From positions 372,001 through 436,000 of the forward strand of contig NZ_AP027040.1 of NCBI RefSeq assembly GCF_027924525.1: DNA of 64,000 nucleotides, read 5' to 3'. The notes beneath the pieces are model-generated. The model made no database searches, was not told where the DNA came from, and saw nothing but the letters and a program-made list of their open reading frames with translations. Within the stretch, counting starts at the first letter, position 1. Each line of letters begins with the position of its first letter. The DNA is from Aurantimicrobium sp. INA4 (lineage in GTDB: Bacteria; Actinomycetota; Actinomycetes; Actinomycetales; Microbacteriaceae). Positions 16,663 to 25,135 of the stretch are shown here, piece by piece. Both the position numbers and the translations under genes were made by a program.

Positions 16663-18120
16663 ATGACCACGCTCCAGGAATACCACGACGATAACTTCAT
16701 CAACGGAGATTGGGTTAAGTCCCTCTCTTCCACGAAGATCGAAGTTGTCGATCCTTCCACTGAGGAAGTATGGGGAGCTGTTCCTGCCTCAACCGTTGAA
16801 GACATTGACCGTGCTGTTCAGTCAGCGCACAATGCTTTCCGAGGCTCAGGATGGAGCGATATTGGTGCTCCCGCACGTGCAGAGATGATGATTCGTCTTG
16901 CCGAGGAGTTTGAAGCACGCGCTGAGCGCCTAGCCATGATCATTACGAGTGAAAACGGCACTGGCATCACCGAAACACGTCAGGCTGCAGGTCACGCCGG
17001 CAAGCTCCTGCGCTACTACGCCGGCCTTGCCGACTATGTCGACCAGGTTGATGAGCGTCCTTTCCCCGGCGTTTCTGACCAGTTCACCGAAGTTGTTCGC
17101 CAGCCTCGTGGTGTTGCTGCCTTGATAGCACCTTGGAACTTCCCTGTTGCTCTCGTGATGGTCAAACTTGCTCCCGCACTCATTGCCGGCTGCACAGTGG
17201 TCATCAAGCCTGCATCAGAAACCCCTTTGGATCTGCGCATCCTGATGGAAGCAGCTCAGGCTGCAGGTATTCCTGAGGGTGTGCTCAACCTCATCACCTG
17301 CAGTCGTGATGTTGTTGGTGCCCTGGTAGAACACCCGCTCGTGGCCAAGGTTGCTTTCACCGGTTCCACAGGCGTCGGACGCCTGCTCGCTGAGCAGTGC
17401 GGACGCCTACTTCGCCCGGTCACTCTTGAACTTGGTGGAAAGTCAGCAAGCATCGTGCTTCCTGATGCCAACTTGGACTACTTCGCCTCCATGCTCAACC
17501 GCACGTGTCTGCGTAATACTGGCCAGACCTGCTACAACTCGACTCGTATTCTTGCGCCACGGTCGATGTATAACGAGGTTGTCGATGCTGTTGCAACCGT
17601 CGTGGGAAACACCATCATTGGGGACCCTTTCGACCCTGCGACTGTGTATGGACCTTCTGCTTCAAAGAAGCAGGCAGCCACTGTTGCTGACTACATCCGC
17701 ATCGGGCAGGAAGAAGGCGCTCGAGTTGCTGTGGGTGGTTCGGGAATGCCGGAGGGCATCACTCGTGGCTACTACAACAAGCCCACCGTCTTTGCTGATG
17801 TGAACAACCAGATGCGTGTGGCCCGTGAAGAGATTTTTGGCCCCGTGCTCGTTGTCATTCCTTACGAGGATGAAAATGACGCCGTGAGCATCGCCAACGA
17901 TTCGCCGTTTGGTTTGGGTGGCTCTATCTTCACTGAGGACCCCGAGCACGGCGCTGCACTAGCTCGCCGCATTGAATCAGGTTCTGTGGGTATCAACTTC
18001 TACGGATCTAACCTTGCTGCCCCATTTGGTGGCTGGAAAGATTCAGGAATTGGTATGGAATATGGCCCCGAGGCCATCGGCGCCTACACGCGCATGAAGT
18101 CCATCCACCGCAAGCGCTAA
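16663..18120 (+). CDS. creC: Aldehyde dehydrogenase, CreC-like
   Basis: A 485-residue NAD(P)+-dependent aldehyde dehydrogenase. The catalytic Cys290 lies in NTGQTCYNSTR and the general-base Glu256 in LELGGKSASIVL. PWNFPVALVMVKLAPALIAG and FTGSTGVGR are the cofactor motifs. A start at 16612 would add residues inside the upstream gene; the ATG at 16663 behind AAGGA is preferred. As last gene of the operon it would oxidise 4-hydroxybenzaldehyde or its phosphate to the acid, which PobA then uses. The end is 7 bases from the convergent DUF2218 gene. Confidence 0.88.
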   Translation: MTTLQEYHDDNFINGDWVKSLSSTKIEVVDPSTEEVWGAVPASTVEDIDRAVQSAHNAFRGSGWSDIGAPARAEMMIRLAEEFEARAERLAMIITSENGTGITETRQAAGHAGKLLRYYAGLADYVDQVDERPFPGVSDQFTEVVRQPRGVAALIAPWNFPVALVMVKLAPALIAGCTVVIKPASETPLDLRILMEAAQAAGIPEGVLNLITCSRDVVGALVEHPLVAKVAFTGSTGVGRLLAEQCGRLLRPVTLELGGKSASIVLPDANLDYFASMLNRTCLRNTGQTCYNSTRILAPRSMYNEVVDAVATVVGNTIIGDPFDPATVYGPSASKKQAATVADYIRIGQEEGARVAVGGSGMPEGITRGYYNKPTVFADVNNQMRVAREEIFGPVLVVIPYEDENDAVSIANDSPFGLGGSIFTEDPEHGAALARRIESGSVGINFYGSNLAAPFGGWKDSGIGMEYGPEAIGAYTRMKSIHRKR

Positions 18121-18127
18121 GAACGGG

Positions 18128-18418
18128 TCACTGCCACTGAATGTCCAGTGGGTCTAGCTTGGACGCAAACTTTCTTAGGTGACGCTCCAGGACGTCTTTG
18201 ACAATGACAAGGGTGTCTTGGTCGTGGGCGCGAGCTTCAAGTACGAGAACACCGCTGCCGGGTAACACTTTGCCTTCACCATCGCGGATCAGGAGTTCCC
18301 ATCCTTGACTTGTTTCCGTCATGGGGCACTTGTGAGACAGATGTGAGGCAAGTTGTTTGCCATATCTTTCAGGGCGCTCAATAACAACCTCTGCGCGTTC
18401 AACAAGTTCGAAGCTCAT
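18128..18418 (-). CDS. DUF2218 domain protein
   Basis: A 96-residue cytoplasmic protein beginning MSFELVERAEVVIERPERYG, followed by KQLASHLSHK and a central SGVLVLEARAHDQDTL strand region. Size and pattern fit DUF2218, a family of unknown function. The frame remains open upstream to 18628, but that extension overlaps pobA and the hairpin at 18450-18486, so the ATG at 18416-18418 is chosen. It lies between the aldehyde dehydrogenase and pobA without clear link to either. Confidence 0.8.
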   Translation of the reverse strand: MSFELVERAEVVIERPERYGKQLASHLSHKCPMTETSQGWELLIRDGEGKVLPGSGVLVLEARAHDQDTLVIVKDVLERHLRKFASKLDPLDIQWQ

Positions 18419-18449
18419 GTGCTCATTATCCAGTGTTAAGGTGAAAATG

Positions 18450-18486
18450 TTCGAGGCCCCCTTACTGCTGGTCCGGGGGCCTCGAA
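18450..18486 (-). terminator. Terminator of pobA
   Basis: A perfect 12-base stem (TTCGAGGCCCCC / GGGGGCCTCGAA) with a 13-base loop, 11 bases after the pobA stop. On the minus strand it is followed by CATTTTC. It separates pobA from the DUF2218 gene. Confidence 0.75.
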
Positions 18487-18497
18487 GTTTTGTGTGG

Positions 18498-19691
18498 TTA
18501 TGAACGCCAGTCGTCAGCGTCGTAATCCCAGCCCACATAACCCTCAGCGATAAAGGTCTGTCCTGCCAGAGACTCGGTGTGTGAGTAGAGGTCTGCAACT
18601 TGACGGTTCTTATCGAACTCGGTTGCATCCGGTGCGATGTGCAGCATGGTGGTCATCATGTAGGAGTAGTTGGCGGCCTTCCAAATGCGCTTGAGGGCGT
18701 CTTCTTGGTACGTGTCCAAGTACTTTTCAGAACCTGAGCGGTAGTACTCACGCAGTGCTCGGTTGAGCCACAGCACATCACTAAAGGCGAGGTTGAGGCC
18801 CTTGGCTCCGGTGGGAGGAACGGTGTGTGCGGCATCACCCATCAAGAAGACCTTGTTCTTGCGCAGGCTGTCGTGGACGTAGCTGCGGAACTTGAGTACG
18901 TCCTTGCGGAAAATAGGTCCGCGCTTGAGTTCGTGGGTCGCCACACCAGCTTGGAGCTTGTCCCAGATCTGCTCATCGTTGACGGCATTGACATCCATGT
19001 TGGGGTCGCACTGGAAATACATGCGCTGGATGTGTTCGTCACGGGTGGAGATGAGTACGAAGCCTTCTTCGGAGCGGCTGTAGATGAGTTCTTCAGAGCT
19101 GGGTGGTGCTTCCACGAGGATTCCATACCAACCGAAGGGGTATTCACGAGCCATACCGCTGAACTTGTTGCCGGTGACATATTCGCGGGCGATGCTCATC
19201 GAACCGTCAGCACCGATAACAAAATCCGCTGAGATTTCGAATGCTTCACCGGTGGCAGTCTTGCCCACAATCATGGGGCCGTTGGGGCCGTCAACTACTT
19301 TGTCGGCGAGGTGCTCAAACAGGGGAGAGACACCTGCGTTGACGCGGGCCTTGATTTGGTCCTTGAGTACTTCGTGTTGGGGATAGAGATAAACGCCCTT
19401 GCCGGTGAGCGCGGGGAAATCAAAGCGGTGAGCGTGGCCGTCAAAGTGGAACTCGATGCCATCGTGACGCATGGTTTCAACATGCTCACGTGAGACAACG
19501 TCGGTGTCGACGAGAACCTCAACGGCAGGGGATTCAAGAATTCCTGCCTTGACAGTTCCTTCAATGTCTTCGCGGCTGCGGCCGTCGATCACTACCGAAT
19601 CGATGCCGGCGCGCTGGAGGAGGTGTGCAAGCTGGAGTCCTGCGGGGCCAGCGCCCAAAATGCCTACCTGGGTGCGAATACTTGTGGTCAT
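18498..19691 (-). CDS. pobA: 4-hydroxybenzoate 3-monooxygenase (PobA)
   Basis: A 397-residue flavoprotein aromatic hydroxylase converting 4-hydroxybenzoate to protocatechuate with NAD(P)H and O2. The FAD motif is VGILGAGPAGLQLAHLLQ at residues 9-26, the DG fingerprint is FVIGADGSMSIAREYV near residue 155, and the second FAD motif is FLMGDAAHTVPPTGAKGLN near 285. Length matches PobA (about 394). It is transcribed divergently from an IclR regulator across a 111-base gap with an inverted repeat. It links the phenol-oxidation operon to the protocatechuate 4,5-cleavage operon. Confidence 0.95.
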   Translation of the reverse strand: MTTSIRTQVGILGAGPAGLQLAHLLQRAGIDSVVIDGRSREDIEGTVKAGILESPAVEVLVDTDVVSREHVETMRHDGIEFHFDGHAHRFDFPALTGKGVYLYPQHEVLKDQIKARVNAGVSPLFEHLADKVVDGPNGPMIVGKTATGEAFEISADFVIGADGSMSIAREYVTGNKFSGMAREYPFGWYGILVEAPPSSEELIYSRSEEGFVLISTRDEHIQRMYFQCDPNMDVNAVNDEQIWDKLQAGVATHELKRGPIFRKDVLKFRSYVHDSLRKNKVFLMGDAAHTVPPTGAKGLNLAFSDVLWLNRALREYYRSGSEKYLDTYQEDALKRIWKAANYSYMMTTMLHIAPDATEFDKNRQVADLYSHTESLAGQTFIAEGYVGWDYDADDWRS

Positions 19692-19751
19692 CTTTGAGCC
19701 TTTACTTCTTCAGGGGAAACATCTGTGTCTATTCAGGCCTGTTCGCCACAG

Positions 19752-19772
19752 TGAAACAAGGATAAAGTTTCA
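19752..19772. promoter_or_regulatory. Inverted repeat between pobA and IclR gene
   Basis: TGAAAC (19752-19757) and GTTTCA (19767-19772) form a perfect 6-base inverted repeat with 9 bases between. Its position in the divergent gap suggests an operator for the adjacent IclR regulator acting on pobA and its own gene. Confidence 0.45.
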
Positions 19773-19802
19773 TGAGATGGAATTTTCAGAAGGGACAACC
19801 TG

Positions 19803-20564
19803 ATGAGCCCTGCACGGGTTGAAAGTGGTGCACCCACAGCGCTGCTGGAGCGAGCCATGGAAATACTTGGATGCTTTGACTCCAAGCACAGCGCCCTCAC
19901 CCTGACGCAGATCGCAGAGATTACGAAGCTTCCCATGTCGACCTGTCACAGGATTGTGGGCACACTCGAACAAGGTGGCTTCCTGAGCAAGGGTGGCGAT
20001 CGTCGTTTCCGGGTAGGGACCAAGCTCTGGACCATTGCCCAGCATGCGCCATTGAGCGAACGTTTACGTGAAAGCGCACTTCCCACCCTGGCTCGACTCT
20101 ATGAAGAGACGGGGGAGAACGTCACGCTTGCCGTTCTCGACCGCGGGCAGGCTCTCTATGTTGACCGTCTGGTTGGTGAGCGCAGTATCCCCACCATCAG
20201 TCGAGCCGGCGGCCACCTTCCGCTGCACACAACGGGTGTGGGCAAAGTATTGCTTGCCTATCAATCCGAGAAAGCTATTGAGCAATATCTGTCTCAACCA
20301 CTTCCTAAGCCCACCCCACAATCCATTACTAACCCGGAAGCCCTGCGAAAAGACCTGGCTGAAGTTCGCAAGAACGGCTACTCGATCACTCGTCAAGAAA
20401 TGACGCGTGGAAGTGGCTCTATCGCTGTTCCCATCGTGCGCAAGGAGAAGTGTGTTGCCGCAGTTGGCGTGATTGTTCACCTCAATAGGCTCGACATCAA
20501 TCGTTTGGTTTCCACCCTGAAAGATGCGGCAGCTTCCATCGCTGCTGAACTCGAGGGTCACTAA
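19803..20564 (+). CDS. IclR family regulator, likely PobR-type (island regulator 2)
   Basis: A 253-residue IclR protein. The winged helix-turn-helix is at about 12-75 (TQIAEITKLPMSTCHRIV), and the effector domain shows ISRAGGHLPLHTTGVGKVL and a C-terminal helical part. It is divergent from pobA and separated by an inverted repeat, the usual arrangement for a PobR-type activator of 4-hydroxybenzoate hydroxylase, though PobR homologs belong to several families. The ATG at 19803 has AGAAGGG upstream. The three IclR proteins of the island share the PLHATGVGKVL-type motif but are otherwise well diverged. Confidence 0.88.
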   Translation: MSPARVESGAPTALLERAMEILGCFDSKHSALTLTQIAEITKLPMSTCHRIVGTLEQGGFLSKGGDRRFRVGTKLWTIAQHAPLSERLRESALPTLARLYEETGENVTLAVLDRGQALYVDRLVGERSIPTISRAGGHLPLHTTGVGKVLLAYQSEKAIEQYLSQPLPKPTPQSITNPEALRKDLAEVRKNGYSITRQEMTRGSGSIAVPIVRKEKCVAAVGVIVHLNRLDINRLVSTLKDAAASIAAELEGH

Positions 20565-20615
20565 ACCGCTGAGGTTCCATGTCATGAGCGCCTTGTCTGC
20601 AATTGTGTATAACTG

Positions 20616-20629
20616 ATAGCATTTGCTAT
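20616..20629. promoter_or_regulatory. Inverted repeat and -10 box before the toxin-antitoxin pair
   Basis: ATAGC and GCTAT form a perfect 5-base inverted repeat with a 4-base spacer, ending directly before the ATG at 20630. The same bases hold TAGCAT (20617-20622), 7 bases before the ATG, so a bound HTH antitoxin could shut its own leaderless promoter. Confidence 0.4.
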
Positions 20630-21115
20630 ATGTCATCCGTTTCATCATTTGAGCAACTGCAGGCTGAAGCCCGCGCTGCGGATCTGCTCTATGCCAGATC
20701 ACGAAAGATGTTGGTGGATGCCGTTCGCGCGGGAGTCAAGGCTGGGCTGAGCCAGCGAGACATCGCAGCTGCCGTAGGTAGGAGCCAACCAGAGGTTTCG
20801 AGACTGGTTCGGTTTCAAGGCCAGACCCCCCTCGGTAAAAAACTTCGTCAGCACCGCAGTGAAGTCATCAAGATTGCCAAATCTCACGGCGCTCGAGATC
20901 TCAAAGTCTTTGGCAGTGTGGTGACGGGCAAGGATCATGAAGGCTCAGATATTGACCTGTTAGCAACTTTCGACCCCAGTGTTGACCTTTTCGATATGGT
21001 TCGCCTGGAGTTCGCACTCGGCGAATTGCTAGGAGTTGAAGTAGATGTTGTTCCAGAGAAGTCGCTCAGACCGTTCCTTAGAGACAGAGTCCTCAGTGAG
21101 GCAGTACCACTGTGA
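20630..21115 (+). CDS. HTH-fused MNT-type nucleotidyltransferase antitoxin
   Basis: A 161-residue protein. The N-terminal part, about 1-66, is a helix-turn-helix domain with GLSQRDIAAAVGRSQPEVS. The C-terminal part, about 80-161, is a minimal nucleotidyltransferase: VFGSVVTGKDHEGSDIDLL has the GS-x10-DxD signature with Gly95-Ser96 and Asp107/Asp109. MNT/MntA antitoxins of HepT pairs AMPylate the toxin, and the HTH here would add DNA-binding autoregulation. The ATG at 20630 is preferred to 20603 because the inverted repeat and TAGCAT box lie just before it. The gene overlaps the HepT gene at GTGA. Confidence 0.8.
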   Translation: MSSVSSFEQLQAEARAADLLYARSRKMLVDAVRAGVKAGLSQRDIAAAVGRSQPEVSRLVRFQGQTPLGKKLRQHRSEVIKIAKSHGARDLKVFGSVVTGKDHEGSDIDLLATFDPSVDLFDMVRLEFALGELLGVEVDVVPEKSLRPFLRDRVLSEAVPL

Positions 21116-21444
21116 GTAGAACCGATGAAGAACTAGTCCTCGATGTGCTTGACCACATTCAAATTCTGAAATCACACCTCACAAGGACTTATCTGGAGCA
21201 AGTCATCATTGTTGATGCGGTCAATATGCGGCTTTCGGCCGCAATTGAATCGCTTGCTCAAACCTCTCCCGAATTCCGGGCACAGTATTTCGCAGAAGAG
21301 TGGAAACTGATGAAAGCCACCAGGAATCGAATTTCACATGGCTATTCCTTCGTGGATCAGTCAATAATTCAACAGACCGTTGTTAATCGTTTGCCGGGTT
21401 TAGAACAACAACTTCGTACTGCACTAGTTGAGCTCTCAACCTAG
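21112..21444 (+). CDS. HepT-like toxin (DUF86 family HEPN ribonuclease)
   Basis: A 110-residue all-helical HEPN protein. The catalytic motif R-x4-H-x-Y is seen as RNRISHGY, with Arg71, His76 and Tyr78. In HepT toxins this loop is the RNase active site, and the Tyr is the site AMPylated by the MntA partner. The GTG start at 21112 overlaps the antitoxin stop, so the pair is translationally coupled. All key residues are intact, so it is likely functional. The pair lies between two IclR regulator genes inside the catabolic island. Confidence 0.8.
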   Translation: MSRTDEELVLDVLDHIQILKSHLTRTYLEQVIIVDAVNMRLSAAIESLAQTSPEFRAQYFAEEWKLMKATRNRISHGYSFVDQSIIQQTVVNRLPGLEQQLRTALVELST

Positions 21445-21447
21445 GCT
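21442..21447 (+). promoter_or_regulatory. -10 box TAGGCT, leaderless start of IclR regulator 3
   Basis: TAGGCT overlaps the HepT stop codon and is 6 bases before the ATG at 21454; no ribosome binding site is visible. Confidence 0.5.
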
Positions 21448-21453
21448 GTAGTT

Positions 21454-22242
21454 ATGAGTGAAACGACAGGCACGCGTACCGTCACTGGTCGCGCGCTCGC
21501 CGTCCTCGACACCTTCGATGCCAAGCATCGACGTCAGTCACTAGCTTCCATAGCCAGGCGCGCTGACCTTCCCCTGACGACAACCCACCGTCTCGTTCAC
21601 GAGTTGGAGAAGCAGGACGCCCTAGTTCGTGGTTCCGACGGGGATTATGAAATCGGAAGCAAAATCTGGCGATTAGGAATGCTTGCTTCGGTTCACGCAG
21701 ATCTGCGTGAAGTCGCGCTTCCCTACATGGAAGATGTGTATCAACTCGGCAGTGATGCGGTTCAAATAGCAGTGCTTGATGGTTTCCGCTGTTTGATTGT
21801 GGACCGTATTGCTGGCTCGCGAAGCCTGGAAGTCATGAGTAAGCCTGGTTCCAGGCTTCCTCTTCACGCCACGGGGGTGGGCAAAGTTCTTCTTGCACAC
21901 GGAGGCTCAGAACTGCAGCATGCAGTGTTCAACTCTCTGGATAAGTTCACGGATCAAACCATCACTGATCCGGGTTTATTGGATTCCCAACTCAAATCGA
22001 TTCGCACTCAAGGCTTCGCGTGGACGCGTGAAGAACTCGCGGAGGGAGCAATCTCCATTGCTGTGCCCTTGCGCGGCAAGGGCGGCAACGTGATTGCGGC
22101 GCTGGGAATTGTGGCTCCCAGTGATGGACGCGACTTGGGCAAAATGGTGCCGGTCATGCAGGTCACCGGTGCCGCTCTGTCGCAAAAACTAGTTGAGGCA
22201 GGTCTGGGCGAGACGGTTCGCCCTCAATCCGAGCTAAATTAG
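21454..22242 (+). CDS. IclR family regulator (island regulator 3, lig operon)
   Basis: A 262-residue IclR regulator. The winged helix-turn-helix spans about 10-70 (LASIARRADLPLTTTHRLV), and the effector-binding part has VMSKPGSRLPLHATGVGKVL and AISIAVPLRGKGGNV. It is followed after 99 bases by the protocatechuate 4,5-cleavage operon on the same strand and is the likely regulator of that operon. The inducer could be protocatechuate or a ring-cleavage product. It begins 9 bases after HepT but from its own TAGGCT promoter. Confidence 0.88.
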   Translation: MSETTGTRTVTGRALAVLDTFDAKHRRQSLASIARRADLPLTTTHRLVHELEKQDALVRGSDGDYEIGSKIWRLGMLASVHADLREVALPYMEDVYQLGSDAVQIAVLDGFRCLIVDRIAGSRSLEVMSKPGSRLPLHATGVGKVLLAHGGSELQHAVFNSLDKFTDQTITDPGLLDSQLKSIRTQGFAWTREELAEGAISIAVPLRGKGGNVIAALGIVAPSDGRDLGKMVPVMQVTGAALSQKLVEAGLGETVRPQSELN

Positions 22243-22341
22243 CCTTCCACTATCCGGAAGACTCCTTGGATTTCTGCGCCACAATGCAGTTGTCTGGATA
22301 CAGGCTTTATTGCTTTTATTCAGAGTTTTCAAGGGAGAATC
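22243..22341 (+). promoter_or_regulatory. Promoter/operator region of the lig operon
   Basis: This 99-base gap holds a 5-base inverted repeat, CTTCC-N7-GGAAG (22244-22260), and a weak promoter candidate, TTGTCT (22290-22295) with TTTTAT (22314-22319) at 18 bases. AAGGGAG precedes the ligK ATG. No stronger signal is seen. Confidence 0.3.
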
Positions 22342-23022
22342 ATGGCACGCGTTGTTCGAGGAACACCACGAACCCCACTCGAGATTGTTGACGGCCTTGC
22401 CGCACTCGGATCCGCAACCGTTCATGAGGCCCAGGGCCGTATTGGTCTGTTGAACCGTCGTCTGCGTCCCATTTTCCCCGCCATGATTGCCGGAAACGCG
22501 CTGACCTGTGAAGTTGCCCCCGGCGATAACTGGATGATTCACGTCGCCGTTGAGCAGGCTCAGCCTGGAGACATTCTGGTTGTCACTCCCACCAGCCCCT
22601 GCGACGATGGCTACCTCGGTGACCTTCTCGCCGAGAGTCTGATGGCTCACGGCGTGCGCGGTCTCGTCATTGACGCCGGTGTGCGCGACGTGGCAACACT
22701 GACCGAAATGGGCTTCCCTGTTTGGTCCAAGACCATCAGTTCGCAAGGAACCGTCAAGGAAACTATTGCAAACGTGCAGACTCCCATCTTGATGGCAGAT
22801 CAGCTTGTTCGCCCGGGGGATGTCATCGTGGCTGACATTGACGGCGTCTGCTTGGTCAAGCGCGAAGATGCCGAAAAGGTTCTCAAGGCTGCTCAAGAGC
22901 GCGAAGCAATGGAAGCCGGCAAACGCAAACGTCTGGCTGCGGGTGAACTCGGTCTCGATATTTACAACATGCGCGAGAAGCTCGCGGCTAAGGGACTTGT
23001 TTACGAGGACTACCAGGGATGA
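22342..23022 (+). CDS. ligK: 4-carboxy-4-hydroxy-2-oxoadipate aldolase (LigK, RraA family)
   Basis: A 226-residue class II aldolase of the RraA fold. It splits 4-carboxy-4-hydroxy-2-oxoadipate into pyruvate and oxaloacetate, the last step of protocatechuate 4,5-cleavage, and often also decarboxylates oxaloacetate. The active-site Arg-Asp pair is seen in [13 protein letters not shown] near residues 115-120, and [13 protein letters not shown] is the N-terminal family motif. RraA proteins without enzymatic role are about 160 residues; the longer form here, within a lig operon, supports the aldolase. It is first of seven overlapping genes. Confidence 0.88.
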   Translation: MARVVRGTPRTPLEIVDGLAALGSATVHEAQGRIGLLNRRLRPIFPAMIAGNALTCEVAPGDNWMIHVAVEQAQPGDILVVTPTSPCDDGYLGDLLAESLMAHGVRGLVIDAGVRDVATLTEMGFPVWSKTISSQGTVKETIANVQTPILMADQLVRPGDVIVADIDGVCLVKREDAEKVLKAAQEREAMEAGKRKRLAAGELGLDIYNMREKLAAKGLVYEDYQG

Positions 23023-24119
23023 CCAACACTCAAGTAGCCGTCGACTGCGCAGTCATGCGCGGAGGAACATCCAAAGGACTGTTCTTCCTCGCGAGTGATC
23101 TGCCAGCAGATCGCGCTGCCCGAGATACTTTCCTGTTTGCCGCGATGGGGTCACCAGACGTGCGCGAGATTGACGGCATGGGTGGCGGACACCCGCTCAC
23201 CTCCAAGGTTGCCGTTGTCTCGAAGTCTGAGCGAGACGGCATTGATGTGGATTACCTGTTCTTGCAGGTGTGGCCTGACCGCGCTGAGGTCAGCGACCAG
23301 CAGAACTGCGGAAACATCCTGGCAGGTGTGGGCCCCTTTGCTATTGAAAAAGGTTTGGTCCGCGCAGCAGATGGTGTGACTCCCGTTGCCATCTACATGG
23401 AAAACACTGACTCCAAGGCGACTGCTTTTGTCGAGACTCCCGGTGGAGTCGTGAACTATGCCGGCACCGCACGGATTGACGGAGTTCCTGGAACTCACGC
23501 CCCGATCACCATCAACTTTGAAGATGTTGCTGGATCCAGCTGTGGTGCTTTGCTGCCCACCGGCAACATAGTGGATGAGGTTCTCGGTGTGCAGGTGACT
23601 TGCATCGACAACGGCATGCCTGTTGTCTGCCTGAATGCTTCCGACTTCGGCATTACTGGCTATGAAACTCCAGCTGAGCTCGAGGCAAACGCAGAACTCA
23701 AGGCCCGTGTGGAAGCGGTTCGCTTAGAGGTTGGTCCGCTCATGAACTTAGGTGATGTCACCAACAAAACCGTGCCCAAGATGAGCTTGCTAGCGCCAGC
23801 CCAAGACAGTGGCCTCGTCTCTACCCGCACCTTTATTCCTCACCGTGTGCACGAAAGCATCGGTGTTCTCGGTGCTGTCTCTGTTGCGACCGCGTGCATG
23901 CTCGAAGGAAGCGTTGCTGCCCAGATTGCTGGCCTAGACGCAGTGGGCTCGAGCATGGAGATTGAGGTTGAACACCCCACCGGTTTCTTCACCGTCCAGA
24001 TGGAAGTCGATAACTCCTCGGGCACACCTGTTGTGACAAAGTCTGCGCTGCTGCGCACCGCCCGCATGCTCATGCAGGGATCAGTTTTTGTACCTCAAAC
24101 CGCGTGGGAGAACGCATGA
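23019..24119 (+). CDS. 4-oxalomesaconate tautomerase/isomerase, PrpF family (GalD/LigU-like)
   Basis: A 366-residue protein of the PrpF fold, two diaminopimelate-epimerase-like halves. [17 protein letters not shown] at the N-terminus is the family signature, with [19 protein letters not shown] further on. In protocatechuate or gallate routes such proteins convert the keto and enol forms of 4-oxalomesaconate (GalD) or shift its double bond (LigU) before hydration. Sequence alone does not separate the two. It overlaps ligK by 4 bases and ligJ by 4 bases (ATGA). Confidence 0.85.
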   Translation: MTNTQVAVDCAVMRGGTSKGLFFLASDLPADRAARDTFLFAAMGSPDVREIDGMGGGHPLTSKVAVVSKSERDGIDVDYLFLQVWPDRAEVSDQQNCGNILAGVGPFAIEKGLVRAADGVTPVAIYMENTDSKATAFVETPGGVVNYAGTARIDGVPGTHAPITINFEDVAGSSCGALLPTGNIVDEVLGVQVTCIDNGMPVVCLNASDFGITGYETPAELEANAELKARVEAVRLEVGPLMNLGDVTNKTVPKMSLLAPAQDSGLVSTRTFIPHRVHESIGVLGAVSVATACMLEGSVAAQIAGLDAVGSSMEIEVEHPTGFFTVQMEVDNSSGTPVVTKSALLRTARMLMQGSVFVPQTAWENA

Positions 24120-25135
24120 TTATCGACATTCACGGCCACTACACGACAGCTCCCGAGCTGCACAACCAGTGGCGTATTGACCAGCTTGCCGCCTATGCTG
24201 CTGGTCAGCCCAGCCCTGAATACCCTGAAATCTCCGATGAGGTAATCAGAGAGACCATTGAGCAGAACCAACTCAAGCTCATCAAAGAGCGCGGCTCGGA
24301 TCTGACCATCTTCTCTCCCCGCGCTTCGGCCATGGGGCACCACGAGGGAGACCAGCGCATCAGCCTGGAGTGGACTGTTGCTTGCAACAACCTCATCAAG
24401 CGCGTTGTTGACCTTTTCCCTGAAGACTTCGTGGGTGTTGCTCAGCTGCCCCAGTCACCTGGTGCTGATCTGACCGAGACCATCAAGGAAATGGAACGCT
24501 GCATCAATGAACTGGGCTTCATTGGTGTGAACCTTAACCCTGACCCCTCCGGTGGTCAGTGGCAGACCGTTCCATTGACGGATAAGTTCTGGTACCCGCT
24601 CTACGAGAAGATGGTCGAACTTGATGTTCCCGCCATGATTCACGTCTCTGCCTCGTGTAACCACAACTTCCACGCCACCGGTGCTCACTATATGAATGCA
24701 GACACGACGGCGTTTATGCAGTTGCTCCAGGGCAACCTGTTCGCTGACTTCCCCACACTGCGATTCATCATTCCTCACGGTGGTGGAGCTGTTCCCTACC
24801 ACTGGGGCCGCTACCGTGGTCTGGCAGACATGCTCAAGCAGCCCAGCGTGGACACCCACCTCATGAACAACGTGTTCTTCGACACCTGTGTTTACCACCA
24901 GCCAGGTATTGATCTTCTTGTCGATGTCATCGACAACAAGAACATCCTCTTTGGTTCGGAAATGATTGGTGCCGTTCGCGGAATCGACCCACAAACCGGT
25001 CACTATTTCGATGACACCAAGCGTTACATCGACGCAGCGAAGATCTCCGACGAAGAACGTGCCAACATCTTCTCCAAGAATGCCCGTAAGGTATTTCCTC
25101 GCCTTGATGCCAAGCTGACGGAGCGTGGAATGTGA
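24116..25135 (+). CDS. ligJ: 4-oxalomesaconate hydratase (LigJ, amidohydrolase family)
   Basis: A 339-residue TIM-barrel protein of the amidohydrolase-2 (ACMSD-like) family. [14 protein letters not shown] gives the His-x-His metal motif at residues 6-8, MIHVSAS a later His, and IIPHGGGAVPYHWGRYRG the C-terminal metal region, with LFGSEMIG holding the acidic residue region. LigJ adds water to 4-oxalomesaconate to give 4-carboxy-4-hydroxy-2-oxoadipate. The ATG at 24116 is chosen over GTG 24104 because GGGAG is then spaced 5 bases away and it overlaps the upstream stop. Confidence 0.88.
   Translation: MIIDIHGHYTTAPELHNQWRIDQLAAYAAGQPSPEYPEISDEVIRETIEQNQLKLIKERGSDLTIFSPRASAMGHHEGDQRISLEWTVACNNLIKRVVDLFPEDFVGVAQLPQSPGADLTETIKEMERCINELGFIGVNLNPDPSGGQWQTVPLTDKFWYPLYEKMVELDVPAMIHVSASCNHNFHATGAHYMNADTTAFMQLLQGNLFADFPTLRFIIPHGGGAVPYHWGRYRGLADMLKQPSVDTHLMNNVFFDTCVYHQPGIDLLVDVIDNKNILFGSEMIGAVRGIDPQTGHYFDDTKRYIDAAKISDEERANIFSKNARKVFPRLDAKLTERGM

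Noticed and set aside
18128..18628. Longer reading frame upstream of the DUF2218 gene
   Set aside because: The extension overlaps pobA and a strong terminator hairpin; the DUF2218 match begins at the ATG at 18418.
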